A stretch of DNA of 17,215 nucleotides from Candidatus Atribacteria bacterium 1244-E10-H5-B2. Its GTDB lineage: Bacteria > Atribacterota > JS1 > SB-45 > 34-128. The position numbers and the translations under genes are program-made. The notes beneath the pieces are model-generated. The model worked only from the letters and a program-made list of their open reading frames with translations. It was not told the origin of the DNA and did no database searches. The stretch lies in NCBI GenBank assembly GCA_003575245.1, contig NMQN01000835.1, forward strand, positions 1-17,215. The letters run 5' to 3'. Of the stretch, positions 7,547 through 16,204 are shown piece by piece. How positions within the stretch are numbered: position 1 is the stretch's first letter; every line of letters starts with the position of its first letter.

Positions 7547-8080
7547 TCAGTCTATATACTTATCATAGCAGACTATTTCAGAAATGTGTTTTCTTCCCCT
7601 GATTCTACCTTCCACGGCTGGATATCCTACCGGGGTTATAGCCACCACTCTCACATTATCCGGAACATCAAGAAGATCCTTTACCAATTTTTCCTTAAAT
7701 GCTCCAATCCAGCAGGTACCCAATCCCTTTTCAGTTGCAGCCAGGATTAAATGTTCCAGAGCCAGTGCTATATCTACAGGATAACTATTCATATAACCCC
7801 CCATAGCTCCATAAGCCTCATCCTCTTTAGCACAGGCCACAATCAGTATCGGTGCCTCCGACAGGAAAGTTTGATTATTGCATGCTATAGACAGGTCACT
7901 TATTTTTTTCTTATCTTTTACTATAATCAATTTCCATGGCTGAAGGTTTTTAGCTGATGGAGCTTTTCTGAATGCTTGCAGAATATAATTTAATTTTTCT
8001 TCTTCCACATCTTGGGGTTTATAAGATCTGATGCTTTTTCTTTTTTCTATAAGATCTATAAGACTTGTGAATTGCTTCAC
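7547..8080 (-). CDS. Nitroreductase-family FMN oxidoreductase
   Basis: A 177-residue protein of the usual length for the family, which uses FMN and NAD(P)H to reduce nitro, quinone or other electron-poor substrates. Visible marks are the N-terminal RKSIRSY, a phosphate-binding Arg cluster (residues 14-20), SAKNLQPW (42-49), the GLGTCWIG segment in the second half, and PVGYP near the end. The substrate is unknown; many members with this short form act in anaerobes on unidentified flavin-linked reactions. The start is GTG, with a strong AGAAGGGGG ribosome binding site 8-16 bases upstream. It is the first gene of a likely two-gene unit with cca; no functional link between them is obvious. Confidence 0.85.
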   Translation of the reverse strand: MKQFTSLIDLIEKRKSIRSYKPQDVEEEKLNYILQAFRKAPSAKNLQPWKLIIVKDKKKISDLSIACNNQTFLSEAPILIVACAKEDEAYGAMGGYMNSYPVDIALALEHLILAATEKGLGTCWIGAFKEKLVKDLLDVPDNVRVVAITPVGYPAVEGRIRGRKHISEIVCYDKYID

Positions 8081-8101
8081 TGTTTATTACCCCCTTCTCT
8101 T

Positions 8102-8114
8102 GGAATCTGATTCC
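8102..8114. promoter_or_regulatory. Dyad upstream of the nitroreductase gene
   Basis: GGAATC and GATTCC are perfect inverted arms around one central T, with further TT/AA symmetry outside. It lies just upstream of the ribosome binding site. The one-base centre suits a DNA-binding dimer better than an RNA hairpin. On the plus strand a run of eight T follows at 8120-8127, but no plus-strand gene would use it. Confidence 0.35.
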
Positions 8115-8254
8115 CAAAGATTTTTTTTATAACTCACACAACTCAATACTAATTTTTAATATTTAAATAGAAGCCTTTTTATATTAGCACTATGTTTTTC
8201 TTAAGTAAAACTATTTTTTACCCGGTAACAAGAAATTCCACTCGATTTCAAATA

Positions 8255-9112
8255 CTAAACTTTATCTCCGTATAACTTCATAAGCTTTAAGGTAATATTA
8301 CCTGGAACTTTTCCAGCTACCACAAACCTGTCAATTTTTCTTACAGGCACAATCCCGGCAATAGAACTGGTCTTAAATATTTCATCTGCATTTATAATAT
8401 CACGGTAGTGAACCTTTTTTTGCTTGACTTTTATCCCGTTTTCCTTGCATATCCTTATGACCACTTCTCTGGTTATTCCTGGTAAAATGCTCTGGGTAAG
8501 CGGTGGAGTATAAACTATATTTCTCTTCACAAAAAAAATATTACTTGATGCACCTTCCAGAACCAGATGATCCCTGGTTAAGAAAACCGCCTCCTGCGCT
8601 CCATTATAATGAGCTTCATTTTTTGCGAAAATATTTTCAAAATAATCCAGAAGCTTGTGGCAATAAAGGGGACTGCCCATCGCCGGTCTTCTTATTGAAG
8701 AAGTGGTAATATTTATTCCTTTAGTATAATCAACTTCAGGGTAAGGTGTAAGACTGTCAGCAATTATTACGAGATTAGGCTTATACCCCCCGCCAAAATG
8801 AAGCTCCCCGCTGTGGATGCCCCTGGTTACAATTATTTTTATATAGGCATCCCTTTTGACAAGATTGTTTTTGTCAATTGTTTTTCTCAGGGCGTCTTTA
8901 ATATATTCTTTATCAAAAGGAAGATTATACTTTAAAACCTTAAGTGAAAAAAACAGCCTCTCAAGATGGGCATCAAGCATAAAGATATAGCCCCCATAGC
9001 TTCTCAAGGTTTCAAACAGGCCATCACCATATAAAAATCCCCTGTCTCTAACCGGTACCTTAGCCTTGCTTTCTATAACCAGCTTTCCACTTACAAAAAT
9101 ATATTTAAACAT
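8255..9112 (-). CDS. pabC: Aminodeoxychorismate lyase, class IV PLP enzyme
   Basis: A 285-residue fold-type IV PLP protein of normal length. It should release pyruvate from 4-amino-4-deoxychorismate to give 4-aminobenzoate. The catalytic lysine is K153 (CHKLLDYFEN), the phosphate-binding loop near LEGASSNIFF has E186, and the N-terminal DRGFLYGDGLFET (22-34) is typical. Sequence alone does not separate this from branched-chain or D-amino-acid aminotransferases. The position 23 bases after pabB, as last gene of the pabA-pabB-pabC unit, makes the lyase call the best. The start ATG has a poor Shine-Dalgarno (GGCGGG about 11 bases away), consistent with translation partly coupled to pabB. Confidence 0.85.
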   Translation of the reverse strand: MFKYIFVSGKLVIESKAKVPVRDRGFLYGDGLFETLRSYGGYIFMLDAHLERLFFSLKVLKYNLPFDKEYIKDALRKTIDKNNLVKRDAYIKIIVTRGIHSGELHFGGGYKPNLVIIADSLTPYPEVDYTKGINITTSSIRRPAMGSPLYCHKLLDYFENIFAKNEAHYNGAQEAVFLTRDHLVLEGASSNIFFVKRNIVYTPPLTQSILPGITREVVIRICKENGIKVKQKKVHYRDIINADEIFKTSSIAGIVPVRKIDRFVVAGKVPGNITLKLMKLYGDKV

Positions 9113-9135
9113 ACGAGTAGCCCGCCGGGTAAATT

Positions 9136-10734
9136 TTATATCAGTTTCCTCAGATTCTTTGCATTAAAAAACTCTAAAGTTTCCTTTAGCGCAATTCCTT
9201 TATCCAGAGTTTCATTATACTCATCTTCAGGTACCGAATCTTCTACAATTCCTCCGCCTACATTATAATAAAACTTATTCCCCTTTATAACAAATGTTCT
9301 GATTACAATATTTAAATCCATGGTACTATCAATTCCAATATAACCAGCTGAACCTGCATAAACACTCCTGACTGTTGGTTCAAGCTCATCAATAATTTCC
9401 ATTGCCCTTATTTTGGGCGCACCTGTTATTGAGCCGCCGGGAAATGCAGCCTTTATTATACCTGAAATATCGGTACCTTTCTTTACTTTGCCGGTTACCG
9501 TTGAGACGGAATGAAAAACTCTTGCATATTTTTCTACAACTGCGTGCTCGCCAACCCTGACTGTGCCGTAGTAACAGAATTTCCCCAGATCATTACGCTC
9601 CAGGTCAACAATCATATTCAGCTCCGCTCTATCTTTAATGCTGTTTTTTAGTTCCATCATATTTTTGTCATCACTGTCAGAATCTATCCCCCTGGGCCGG
9701 GTCCCTTTTATGGGTCTCGTCTCTATAATATTATTTTTTAAAAATAAAAATCTTTCGGGCGAAGAACTGCCTATGCTGAGCTCAGGAAATCCCATAAAAG
9801 CAGAAAATGGAGCAGCATTTTTTTCTCTTAATATGTAATATAGGTCCATCGGTTCTACAGGCAGGTCCGCTTCAAATCTCTGAGAAAAATTTGCCTGATA
9901 AATGTCGCCGTTATGAATATATTCTTTGGTTTCAAGTACCTTTTTGATATAATTCCGCCTGGTAAGATTTGAGTGGAGTTTTATATTTGAGATGTCTTTC
10001 TTGTAATATTTCTCAATAATATCCCTTTTTATATCATTTAAGCTTTTCAAACTACTAACAACACCCTCTACTTCCAGATTGACTTTCCTAATTAAATCCC
10101 TGTCCCTTATATCAGAATCCATATAATCATCTTCCAGGAAAGCAGTTCCACAGGCACTTTTATTTTCCTCTTTCTTTTCATCTGTTAAAAAATTCCTGAT
10201 AAAATACCACCTGCTGTCCTGGTGACCGTATGCAAGCAACCTGTCATAATAAGCAAGATAAAATATGGGAAGATTAACATCATCGGAAACATTCTGAGGA
10301 AGCTCTTCAATATAGTTTTTCAGATCATAAGAGAAATACCCGGCAAAACCACCCTTAAAATCAGGGAGTTTTTCTTCAAGGCCCCTGGTTATTTTCACAA
10401 TCCTGCCCTCATCTATATAGACCACTCTAACATTCTTTATTTCACTGCCGGGAGGACTGCAGGTATACTCTTTAATGTTTTGTTTGAGAAAAGACAAAGG
10501 ATGCTGATAGGAATAATACCTGATATCTCTGGCGTTACCGGTAAACTCATTTTTATAGCCGCTGCTCTTTATAACAAATTTTGGATCCCAGCCGATATAA
10601 GAGAACCTGGAATATTTATTCGGAGAGAGACTACTGTCCAGAAAACATAAGTAATTACTATCCTTTAAAATATAGGCTGCATCCTGCGGTGTTGTTTTTA
10701 GATTAATGGCTGAAATTGTCGAAAGGATTTTCAT
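9136..10734 (-). CDS. pabB: Aminodeoxychorismate synthase, component I
   Basis: A 532-residue chorismate-utilising enzyme that combines chorismate with ammonia from PabA to make 4-amino-4-deoxychorismate. The key mark is PIKGTRPRG at 341-349: K343 is the lysine that forms a covalent intermediate in PabB, whereas anthranilate synthase TrpE has PIAGTR. Other family motifs are DLERND (377-382), HSVSTVTG (408-415) and GGSITGAPK (433-441). It is about 80 residues longer than E. coli PabB. The extra length lies mostly in a charged, Lys/Asp-rich linker at about 184-260 between the N-terminal domain and the catalytic domain. Its ATG overlaps the pabA stop (ATGA), so the two subunits are translationally coupled. 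Confidence 0.93.
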   Translation of the reverse strand: MKILSTISAINLKTTPQDAAYILKDSNYLCFLDSSLSPNKYSRFSYIGWDPKFVIKSSGYKNEFTGNARDIRYYSYQHPLSFLKQNIKEYTCSPPGSEIKNVRVVYIDEGRIVKITRGLEEKLPDFKGGFAGYFSYDLKNYIEELPQNVSDDVNLPIFYLAYYDRLLAYGHQDSRWYFIRNFLTDEKKEENKSACGTAFLEDDYMDSDIRDRDLIRKVNLEVEGVVSSLKSLNDIKRDIIEKYYKKDISNIKLHSNLTRRNYIKKVLETKEYIHNGDIYQANFSQRFEADLPVEPMDLYYILREKNAAPFSAFMGFPELSIGSSSPERFLFLKNNIIETRPIKGTRPRGIDSDSDDKNMMELKNSIKDRAELNMIVDLERNDLGKFCYYGTVRVGEHAVVEKYARVFHSVSTVTGKVKKGTDISGIIKAAFPGGSITGAPKIRAMEIIDELEPTVRSVYAGSAGYIGIDSTMDLNIVIRTFVIKGNKFYYNVGGGIVEDSVPEDEYNETLDKGIALKETLEFFNAKNLRKLI

Positions 10735-11324
10735 AGATCAATGAAATTTTTAAGTATTTTTAACCCGACTGGAGTCAGGAATGATTCAGGATGAAATTGT
10801 ATTCCTTCCAACTTATAGTTTTTATGCCTTACTCCCATTATAATGCCATCTTCAGTACGAGCAGTTACTTCAAGTGAAGAAGGGATGGTGCCTTTTTTTA
10901 AAATTAGAGAATGATATCTAGCAGCTTCAAAAGGATTTTCAACACCGCTAAAAATACTCTTTCCATCATGATAAATCTTAGATGTCTTCCCGTGGATTAC
11001 CACCCCTGAATTGATTACTTCTGAACCAAATACTTCCCCGATGCACTGATGCCCCAGACAGACTCCAAGTATGGGTATTTCTTTATAAAAATGCCTGATT
11101 ATCTCTTTTGACATGCCTGCATCAACAGGTCTTCCCGGACCAGGTGAAATAACTATCCCGGATGGCGCCATCTTTTTAATTTCATCCAGACTTATCTTAT
11201 CATTTCTCCTGACCTTTATATTCTCACCAAGAATGCCCAGATACTGCACAAGATTAAAAGTAAAAGAGTCATAATTATCTATCATCAATATATCTATTTT
11301 TTTAGTCCTGGTAGTTGCTCTCAT
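10731..11324 (-). CDS. pabA: Aminodeoxychorismate synthase, glutamine amidotransferase component
   Basis: A class I glutamine amidotransferase of about 197 residues that hydrolyses glutamine and passes ammonia to PabB. Visible: MIDNYDSFTFNLVQYLG at the start, the oxyanion-loop SPGPG, the nucleophile Cys in GVCLGHQ (C89), and the His/Glu pair of GIQFHPES (H178, E180). In many bacteria the same protein also serves anthranilate synthase; no trp genes are here. The start at 11324 is preferred over an ATG five codons upstream (11339), because AGGAG at 11330-11334 lies 5 bases before it and would fall inside the gene otherwise. It is the first gene of the pab unit and overlaps pabB by 4 bases. Confidence 0.93.
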   Translation of the reverse strand: MRATTRTKKIDILMIDNYDSFTFNLVQYLGILGENIKVRRNDKISLDEIKKMAPSGIVISPGPGRPVDAGMSKEIIRHFYKEIPILGVCLGHQCIGEVFGSEVINSGVVIHGKTSKIYHDGKSIFSGVENPFEAARYHSLILKKGTIPSSLEVTARTEDGIIMGVRHKNYKLEGIQFHPESFLTPVGLKILKNFIDL

Positions 11325-11329
11325 TTTAT

Positions 11330-11334
11330 CTCCT
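11330..11334 (-). promoter_or_regulatory. Ribosome binding site deciding the pabA start
   Basis: AGGAG on the minus strand, 5 bases before the ATG at 11324. The longer reading frame from 11339 would place it inside the coding sequence with nothing suitable upstream. Confidence 0.7.
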
Positions 11335-11474
11335 GGCATAGCCTCATTTATATGCCTATTTTAATAAAATTACCCTATCTGCTATTTCCTGTTAAAAGGA
11401 ATTATATTAGAAGCTAGATAAAATCTCAAAAGGAATATTCTGATTCTCCTAAAAAAAGTTGAAGAAAAATAATT

Positions 11475-11885
11475 TTAAGGAATGATTTTCTTTATAAAAT
11501 CTATTTTTTTAAAGTCTCTATCAAATGTAAATACTGTATCACAGTTATTTTTTACAGAATGACTTGCTAGATATGCATCTATAAAATCAATATTTTTCTC
11601 TTCATATAAATCCAGTGCCTTCAGGACGACCTGGCGGTTTTCTATTACCGCATTATCAATCTCAGCAATAGCCAGTATTTTTTCAACTATGCTATATCTA
11701 TCCAGATGATATATGCTTTCCAGAACATAAATAATCTCAGCAATGATTAAGTCACATACATATAGTTCATATTTTCCTCTTGATACCTGATCAAGGAACT
11801 TTCTGGATTCCTGAGCCTGATTGTCAGGATCACCGGTAAAAAATCTTATAAATAGATTGGTGTCCGCATAAACTCTATTTTTCAA
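11475..11885 (-). CDS. vapC: PIN-domain toxin (VapC family)
   Basis: A 136-residue PIN ribonuclease, expected to cut RNA (often tRNA or rRNA) when free of its antitoxin. The acidic site is visible: D8 in YADTNLFIR, E50 in the IAEIIYVLE helix, D100/D103 in NIDFIDAYLA, and D122/D124 in TFDRDF. The start is a TTG that overlaps the antitoxin stop (TTGA), with AAGGGTG just upstream, so toxin output depends on antitoxin translation. The length and overlap are typical of VapBC pairs. It is oriented toward pabA; 135 bases separate them, in which I see no clear terminator. Confidence 0.85.
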   Translation of the reverse strand: MKNRVYADTNLFIRFFTGDPDNQAQESRKFLDQVSRGKYELYVCDLIIAEIIYVLESIYHLDRYSIVEKILAIAEIDNAVIENRQVVLKALDLYEEKNIDFIDAYLASHSVKNNCDTVFTFDRDFKKIDFIKKIIP

Positions 11886-12130
11886 GATTTCACCCTTTTT
11901 GCTATATGATCATGTGCCTTTTTTTCTATTTCTTTCCAGCTCAATTTTTTTATATCTTCTGGTACAGGAACAGAATCCTGTAAACTAAAAATAGAAGGGA
12001 TCTTTCTAATAAATGTCTTCTTGCCATCAAATTTAACTATTACTTTATCTCCCTCTTTCAGGCCGAGCTTTTCTCTTATTTGCTTGGGTATGGTTATCTG
12101 ACCCTTCTTTGTTATAGTAGTCGTACTCAT
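11882..12130 (-). CDS. vapB: AbrB/MazE-like swapped-hairpin antitoxin (VapB)
   Basis: An 82-residue protein. The first 45 residues match the SpoVT/AbrB DNA-binding fold (ITKKGQITIPKQIREKLGL then EGDKVIVKF). The tail (residues 50-82, with SWKEIEKKAHDHIAKR) is a charged helix that would wrap the PIN toxin. It should neutralise VapC and repress its own promoter. AAGGA lies 8 bases before the ATG. The upstream region at 12131-12271 holds repeats that could be its operator. Confidence 0.87.
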   Translation of the reverse strand: MSTTTITKKGQITIPKQIREKLGLKEGDKVIVKFDGKKTFIRKIPSIFSLQDSVPVPEDIKKLSWKEIEKKAHDHIAKRVKS

Positions 12131-12271
12131 TTAAAAAATCCTTACTATCATATTTTGGTATTACTTTATCATAAAAGTAAGAATTAATAAAATTTTATTT
12201 CTATATATCACTTCATAACGCTCCGGTCTTTAAATTGATAAATTATAAGATAAAAGTTAAAATCCTTACTT
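12131..12271. promoter_or_regulatory. Divergent control region between vapBC and the ABC exporter
   Basis: 141 bases, very AT-rich. The 12-mer AAAATCCTTACT occurs twice in the same orientation (12135-12146 and 12259-12270), one near each gene start. CTTAC (12141-12145) and GTAAG (12177-12181) form a spaced dyad near the vapB start. VapB-type antitoxins usually bind such dyads. No -35/-10 pair stands out for either direction. Confidence 0.4.
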
Positions 12272-13195
12272 ATGATAACCGTAGAAAATCTTACTAAAAA
12301 ATTTGAAACTATAACTGCAGTTGAGAATATTTCCTTTAATATAAATGAAAGTGAAATATTTGGATTTCTTGGTCCTAATGGAGCAGGAAAGACAACTACC
12401 ATAAGAATGCTTTCAACCCTTATCTCTCAAACTTCGGGAAAGATGACCATAGATAATAGAAGTCCCGAGAGTGATGGTGAATACATAAGGTCAATAATAG
12501 GACTTCTGACCGAGTCTCCTGGAATGTATGAGAAAATATCTGCTTACGATAATCTTGATTATTATTCCAGCTTTTATAGTATCTCCAATACCATTAGAAA
12601 AAATAATATAAAAAAATATCTCAAGATGTTCGATCTCTGGGACAGAAAAGATGACCTGGCTGGTACTTATTCAAAGGGTATGAAGCAGAAACTGGCACTA
12701 TCCCGCGCGCTGATACATAAACCAAAGATATTATTTTTAGATGAACCAACTGCAGGGCTTGATCCGGAAAGTGCCCATATGGTAAGAAATTTCATTGAGA
12801 GCCTGAAGAAAGAAAAAACTACTGTTTTCCTCTGCACCCACAATCTTGGGGAAGCATCTAATCTGTCTGACAGAGTATGCATAATAAAAAGAAAGATTAT
12901 AAGGATTGCTACACTTTCAGAACTTCAAAGTGATGATAAAAATAAAAGGGTTGAAATTTTATTTACAGATGATGCAGATAGATATATTAAATTGATGGAA
13001 GAAATTGATGAAATAAAAAATATCCAGACAGATAAAAACAAGGCAACTTTAGTAATTGAAAAGCCTGAAATTTCAAATCCCATAATTATTAAAAAACTGG
13101 TTGATAGCGGTGCCGGGGTCCTTTATTTTAACGAAATAAAGACAACCTTAGAGGAGATATATCTTGATTTAATAAAAGATAAAGAGGCAAAATGA
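12272..13195 (+). CDS. ABC exporter ATP-binding protein
   Basis: A 307-residue ATPase that should power the membrane protein encoded next. Walker A GPNGAGKTT is at 34-42, the ABC signature YSKGMKQKL at 133-141, Walker B ILFLDEPT at 153-160 and the switch His at 190. The Q-loop position has Glu (LLTESPG, 77-83), common in this CcmA/NatA-like group. The C-terminal 100 residues (about 210-307) form the small extra domain found in these exporters. The substrate is unknown; relatives handle Na+, antibiotics or peptides. No convincing Shine-Dalgarno precedes the ATG. The stop overlaps the next gene's start by 4 bases. Confidence 0.9.
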   Translation: MITVENLTKKFETITAVENISFNINESEIFGFLGPNGAGKTTTIRMLSTLISQTSGKMTIDNRSPESDGEYIRSIIGLLTESPGMYEKISAYDNLDYYSSFYSISNTIRKNNIKKYLKMFDLWDRKDDLAGTYSKGMKQKLALSRALIHKPKILFLDEPTAGLDPESAHMVRNFIESLKKEKTTVFLCTHNLGEASNLSDRVCIIKRKIIRIATLSELQSDDKNKRVEILFTDDADRYIKLMEEIDEIKNIQTDKNKATLVIEKPEISNPIIIKKLVDSGAGVLYFNEIKTTLEEIYLDLIKDKEAK

Positions 13196-13983
13196 AAAAC
13201 GCTGCAGTAATTTTTAAAAAAGAGATTAAAGAAGTTATAAGGAATAAGAATATATGGATGCCAATCCTTATAATCACTGCCATATTTTCAATTGTTATGC
13301 CGCTTGTGCTTATTCTTGGAAGTGGTTCTATACTTAAGGATGAGGATACTATAAATTTTATAAATAAAATGTTTGGCCAGGTTGGCGATCCGCTTAAAGT
13401 ACTTATAGGATTTGCCTTAAAACAATTACTTATTTTCCTGCTTATACTTCCGGCTATGGTCCCCAGTCTTATTGCCCCCTCCTCGGTAATCATGGAAAAG
13501 GAGAATAACACCCTCGAGCCGCTCCTGGCTACACCAATAAAAACATCCGAACTGCTGCTTGGAAAATCACTTACTGCTATGGTACCGGCTTTCGTTATTT
13601 CCACCATTAATTTCATTATACTTACCATAGTGGTTGATACAGCAGCTTTCATTAAACTGGGTTATGTTCCTCTCCCAACTATGGAATGGGTTATTGTAGC
13701 TTTCCTTCTTAGCCCGATACTATCCTTTATTCTCACCATGGCCAGTATCATAGTTTCATCAAAATCTACCGATATAAGGGCCGCTCAGGGAATAGGTTCA
13801 GTAATAATATTGCCTATCTATCTGGTTATTGGCCTACAGCTGGCAGGGTTTTTTCTTCTAAATATTACTTACCTACTTATAGGTTGCCTGATTCTGCTTG
13901 TAATATGCCCACTGGTTTTAAGGCTTGCAATAAAGATTTTTAACAGAGAAAATATCCTTACCAGATGGAAGATGAAAGCTTAA
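13192..13983 (+). CDS. ABC-2 type exporter membrane subunit
   Basis: A 263-residue membrane protein with about six hydrophobic segments (roughly 22-43, 70-98, 120-150, 166-188, 203-220, 224-249). The cytoplasmic EKENNTLEPLLATPI at 102-116 after the second segment is the coupling stretch typical of ABC-2 permeases. The short N-terminal FKKEIKEVIRNK is the usual amphipathic elbow. It pairs with the ATPase with which it overlaps by ATGA. With one ATPase and one permease it presumably forms a homodimeric complex. The substrate cannot be inferred. It converges on the sugar kinase gene with 36 bases between the stops and no clear terminator. Confidence 0.88.
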   Translation: MKNAAVIFKKEIKEVIRNKNIWMPILIITAIFSIVMPLVLILGSGSILKDEDTINFINKMFGQVGDPLKVLIGFALKQLLIFLLILPAMVPSLIAPSSVIMEKENNTLEPLLATPIKTSELLLGKSLTAMVPAFVISTINFIILTIVVDTAAFIKLGYVPLPTMEWVIVAFLLSPILSFILTMASIIVSSKSTDIRAAQGIGSVIILPIYLVIGLQLAGFFLLNITYLLIGCLILLVICPLVLRLAIKIFNRENILTRWKMKA

Positions 13984-14019
13984 GCAGCTGGAATCTTTTT
14001 AATATCTAAAAAAGCATAT

Positions 14020-14913
14020 TTATTTACTAAAAAATCTTTTCATTCCCTTATCCAATGCCGGCGTGGGCCCGGTATGTGCGGATACCCATGATCCTAATCT
14101 ATTAGCTGAATTGCTCCTTTCTTCAAGTGTCCTGCCTTTAAGATACTGTATGACCATTGCTGCTGTGAAAGCGTCTCCTGCACCTACTGTATCAGCAACA
14201 GAAACTTTATAGCCAGGGTGATCGTAATAATCACTTTTATCTATAAGAAGGCTTCCATCTTCTCCCCTGGTAAGGCATACCAGCTTTATACCATGTTCAT
14301 TCATGAGCCTCCTGCAAAAATTAATATCATTTTTTTTACTGGAGTAACCCATTAAATTTTTCAGTATTACAAGTTCTTCTGTATTTAATTTTAATATTGT
14401 TGCAAGCTCTAGTGACCTGATAATTGTTTTAAGGGAATAGAAGTTTTGCCGCAAGTTTATATCAAATACCTTAATAGTGCTGCTCCGTGCCATTTTTAAA
14501 AAATCTATAATAGTCCTGCGGGACTTTAAAGACCTTTGTGCCAGTGTACCAAAACATATAACATCGGCTTCTCTGGCAAGCTTTTTCCATCTATCACTAA
14601 ATTCTAAAAAGTCCCAGGCAACATTTTTATTTATAATATAATCCGGTTGTCCATTATCATCTATTTTTACATCAACCGTTCCGGTCGGATGTTCGGAATC
14701 AATTTGTATAAAATCCCCGGCTAAACCAAGCTTAAATAAAGAATCCATAATCTCTTTTCCCGGGAAATCATCGCCGACTTTACTGGCAACTAATCCATCC
14801 TGTCCTAATTTTTTAACAAAATAGGCAAAATTAGCCGGAGCTCCTCCTAGCTTTCTGACATGTGGAAAGACATCCCACAATATTTCTCCAATACCTATTA
14901 TTTTATAAGGCAC
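14020..14913 (-). CDS. PfkB-family carbohydrate kinase, probably fructokinase
   Basis: A 297-residue ribokinase/PfkB-fold kinase. The N-terminal GEILWDVFP and KLGGAPANFA (21-30) match fructokinases best; the latter shapes the sugar site. DTVGAGDAF at 241-249 is the anion hole, with D247 as catalytic base. The start is taken as GTG 14913, because AGGAGG (14921-14926) lies 7 bases upstream. An ATG ten codons further up (14943) would bury this site in the coding sequence. It is transcribed away from rpoD, 147 bases after its stop, and stands alone without transporter or other sugar genes. The sugar is therefore uncertain: fructose is favoured, but other ketoses are possible. Confidence 0.87.
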   Translation of the reverse strand: MPYKIIGIGEILWDVFPHVRKLGGAPANFAYFVKKLGQDGLVASKVGDDFPGKEIMDSLFKLGLAGDFIQIDSEHPTGTVDVKIDDNGQPDYIINKNVAWDFLEFSDRWKKLAREADVICFGTLAQRSLKSRRTIIDFLKMARSSTIKVFDINLRQNFYSLKTIIRSLELATILKLNTEELVILKNLMGYSSKKNDINFCRRLMNEHGIKLVCLTRGEDGSLLIDKSDYYDHPGYKVSVADTVGAGDAFTAAMVIQYLKGRTLEERSNSANRLGSWVSAHTGPTPALDKGMKRFFSK

Positions 14914-14920
14914 TACTATC

Positions 14921-14926
14921 CCTCCT
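14921..14926 (-). promoter_or_regulatory. Ribosome binding site deciding the sugar kinase start
   Basis: Perfect AGGAGG on the minus strand, 7 bases before GTG 14913. It supports the shorter protein. Confidence 0.8.
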
Positions 14927-15060
14927 GCGGAGATAGAATACAATAAAAATGATTAATGACAATTTAAACTTTAGAAGCTCTTGCTGGCGCACCATTTGCT
15001 TTATTATTTAAAACAACTACATCATAAGTACCTTAATATATTGAATAAATAAGCCACAAA

Positions 15061-16122
15061 TTACCTTTCCAGAAAATCTCTTAAAGCTTTGCTTCTATTT
15101 GGGCTTCGTAATTTATTTAGAGTTTTAAATTCTATTTGTCTAATTCTTTCTCTCGTAACACCAAATTCCCTTCCAACCTCTTCTAGTGTCTTTGGCTGGC
15201 CATCATTTATACCGAACCTAAGCTCTATAATTTTTCTTTCCCTATAATCTAATGTATTAAGTGTCTCTTTTAACTTGTTTTGAAGCATCTTGAAAGATGC
15301 AGCATCTGAAGGTGCTTCTACTTCCGAATCCTCTATAAAATCACCAAGGTGACTGTCACCTTCTTCACCTATTGGAGTTTCAAATGAAATAGGGTGCTGG
15401 CTTATTTTAATTATTTCTCTTACCTTATTAGGGGTAAAATCCATTTTCTCTGAAATCTCTTCAGGTGAAGGATCTCTACCAAGTTCTTGAAGCAGCTGCC
15501 TTTGAACCCTTATCAATTTATTAATGTTCTCTATCATATGGACCGGGATTCTGATAGTTCTAGCCTGATCAGCCATAGCTCTTGTAATAGCTTGTCTTAT
15601 CCACCAGGTTGCGTATGTAGAAAATTTAAAACCTCTCCTGTAATCAAATTTCTCTACCGCTCTTATCAGTCCAAGATTACCCTCCTGTATAAGGTCTAAA
15701 AATAGCAGACCCCTTCCAATATACTTTTTGGCAATGCTTACCACCAATCTCAGATTCGCCTTTACCAGCAATTTTTTTGATACAGGGTCTCCAGCTTCAA
15801 TTCTCTTTGCAAGTTGCACTTCTTCAAAAGCGGTAAGCAGTCTTATTTTACCAATCTCTTTAAGATACATTCTTACCGGGTCATTAGTAGGATACTTTAT
15901 AGTAAGATCCGGTTTCTTTTTTAATAGACTCCTGTCTTTTTTTATATTTTGGACTTTGGCATCAATATCTTCATCTTCTTCACTTACAATCTCTATTCCC
16001 AGATTCTGAATGACTTCATAAATATTTTCAATCTGGTCCTTGGACAGCTCTATATCTGAAAGAGTTTCAGTAATTTCTTCCGTGGTAAGCAGACCGTCTA
16101 CTTTACCTTTACTGATCAGCAT
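15061..16122 (-). CDS. rpoD: Primary RNA polymerase sigma factor (sigma-70, RpoD)
   Basis: A 353-residue group 1 sigma factor that directs RNA polymerase to housekeeping promoters. Region 1.2 starts at [11 protein letters not shown] (81-91). Region 2 covers about 120-195, with [18 protein letters not shown] (143-160) and [12 protein letters not shown] (168-179) for -10 binding and melting. Region 3 is at about 200-265. Region 4.2 (312-339, [20 protein letters not shown]) binds the -35. Only a short, acidic region 1.1-like head is present and the non-conserved insert of proteobacteria is absent. The start is uncertain. In frame before ATG 16122 the sequence reads LEFKLEEVK, which fits the usual head of region 1.1, yet no ATG, GTG or TTG occurs before the stop at 16156-16158. 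Confidence 0.95.
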   Translation of the reverse strand: MLISKGKVDGLLTTEEITETLSDIELSKDQIENIYEVIQNLGIEIVSEEDEDIDAKVQNIKKDRSLLKKKPDLTIKYPTNDPVRMYLKEIGKIRLLTAFEEVQLAKRIEAGDPVSKKLLVKANLRLVVSIAKKYIGRGLLFLDLIQEGNLGLIRAVEKFDYRRGFKFSTYATWWIRQAITRAMADQARTIRIPVHMIENINKLIRVQRQLLQELGRDPSPEEISEKMDFTPNKVREIIKISQHPISFETPIGEEGDSHLGDFIEDSEVEAPSDAASFKMLQNKLKETLNTLDYRERKIIELRFGINDGQPKTLEEVGREFGVTRERIRQIEFKTLNKLRSPNRSKALRDFLER

Positions 16123-16204
16123 CTTTACTTCTTCTAATTTAAACTCTAATCCTCTTTTAATCTTTAATCACCCTGATCCTTATAGATAATCTAAACTTTT
16201 TAAT

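Noticed and set aside
8100..8127. Plus-strand terminator (dyad followed by eight T)
   Set aside because: No plus-strand gene ends here. The dyad makes more sense as a control site for the nitroreductase gene.
10222..10650. 142-codon plus-strand frame opposite pabB
   Set aside because: Antisense shadow of pabB, with no ribosome binding site or recognisable domain.
13128..13652. 174-codon minus-strand frame opposite the permease
   Set aside because: Antisense shadow of a clear membrane protein; Ser/Ile-rich, without a start site.
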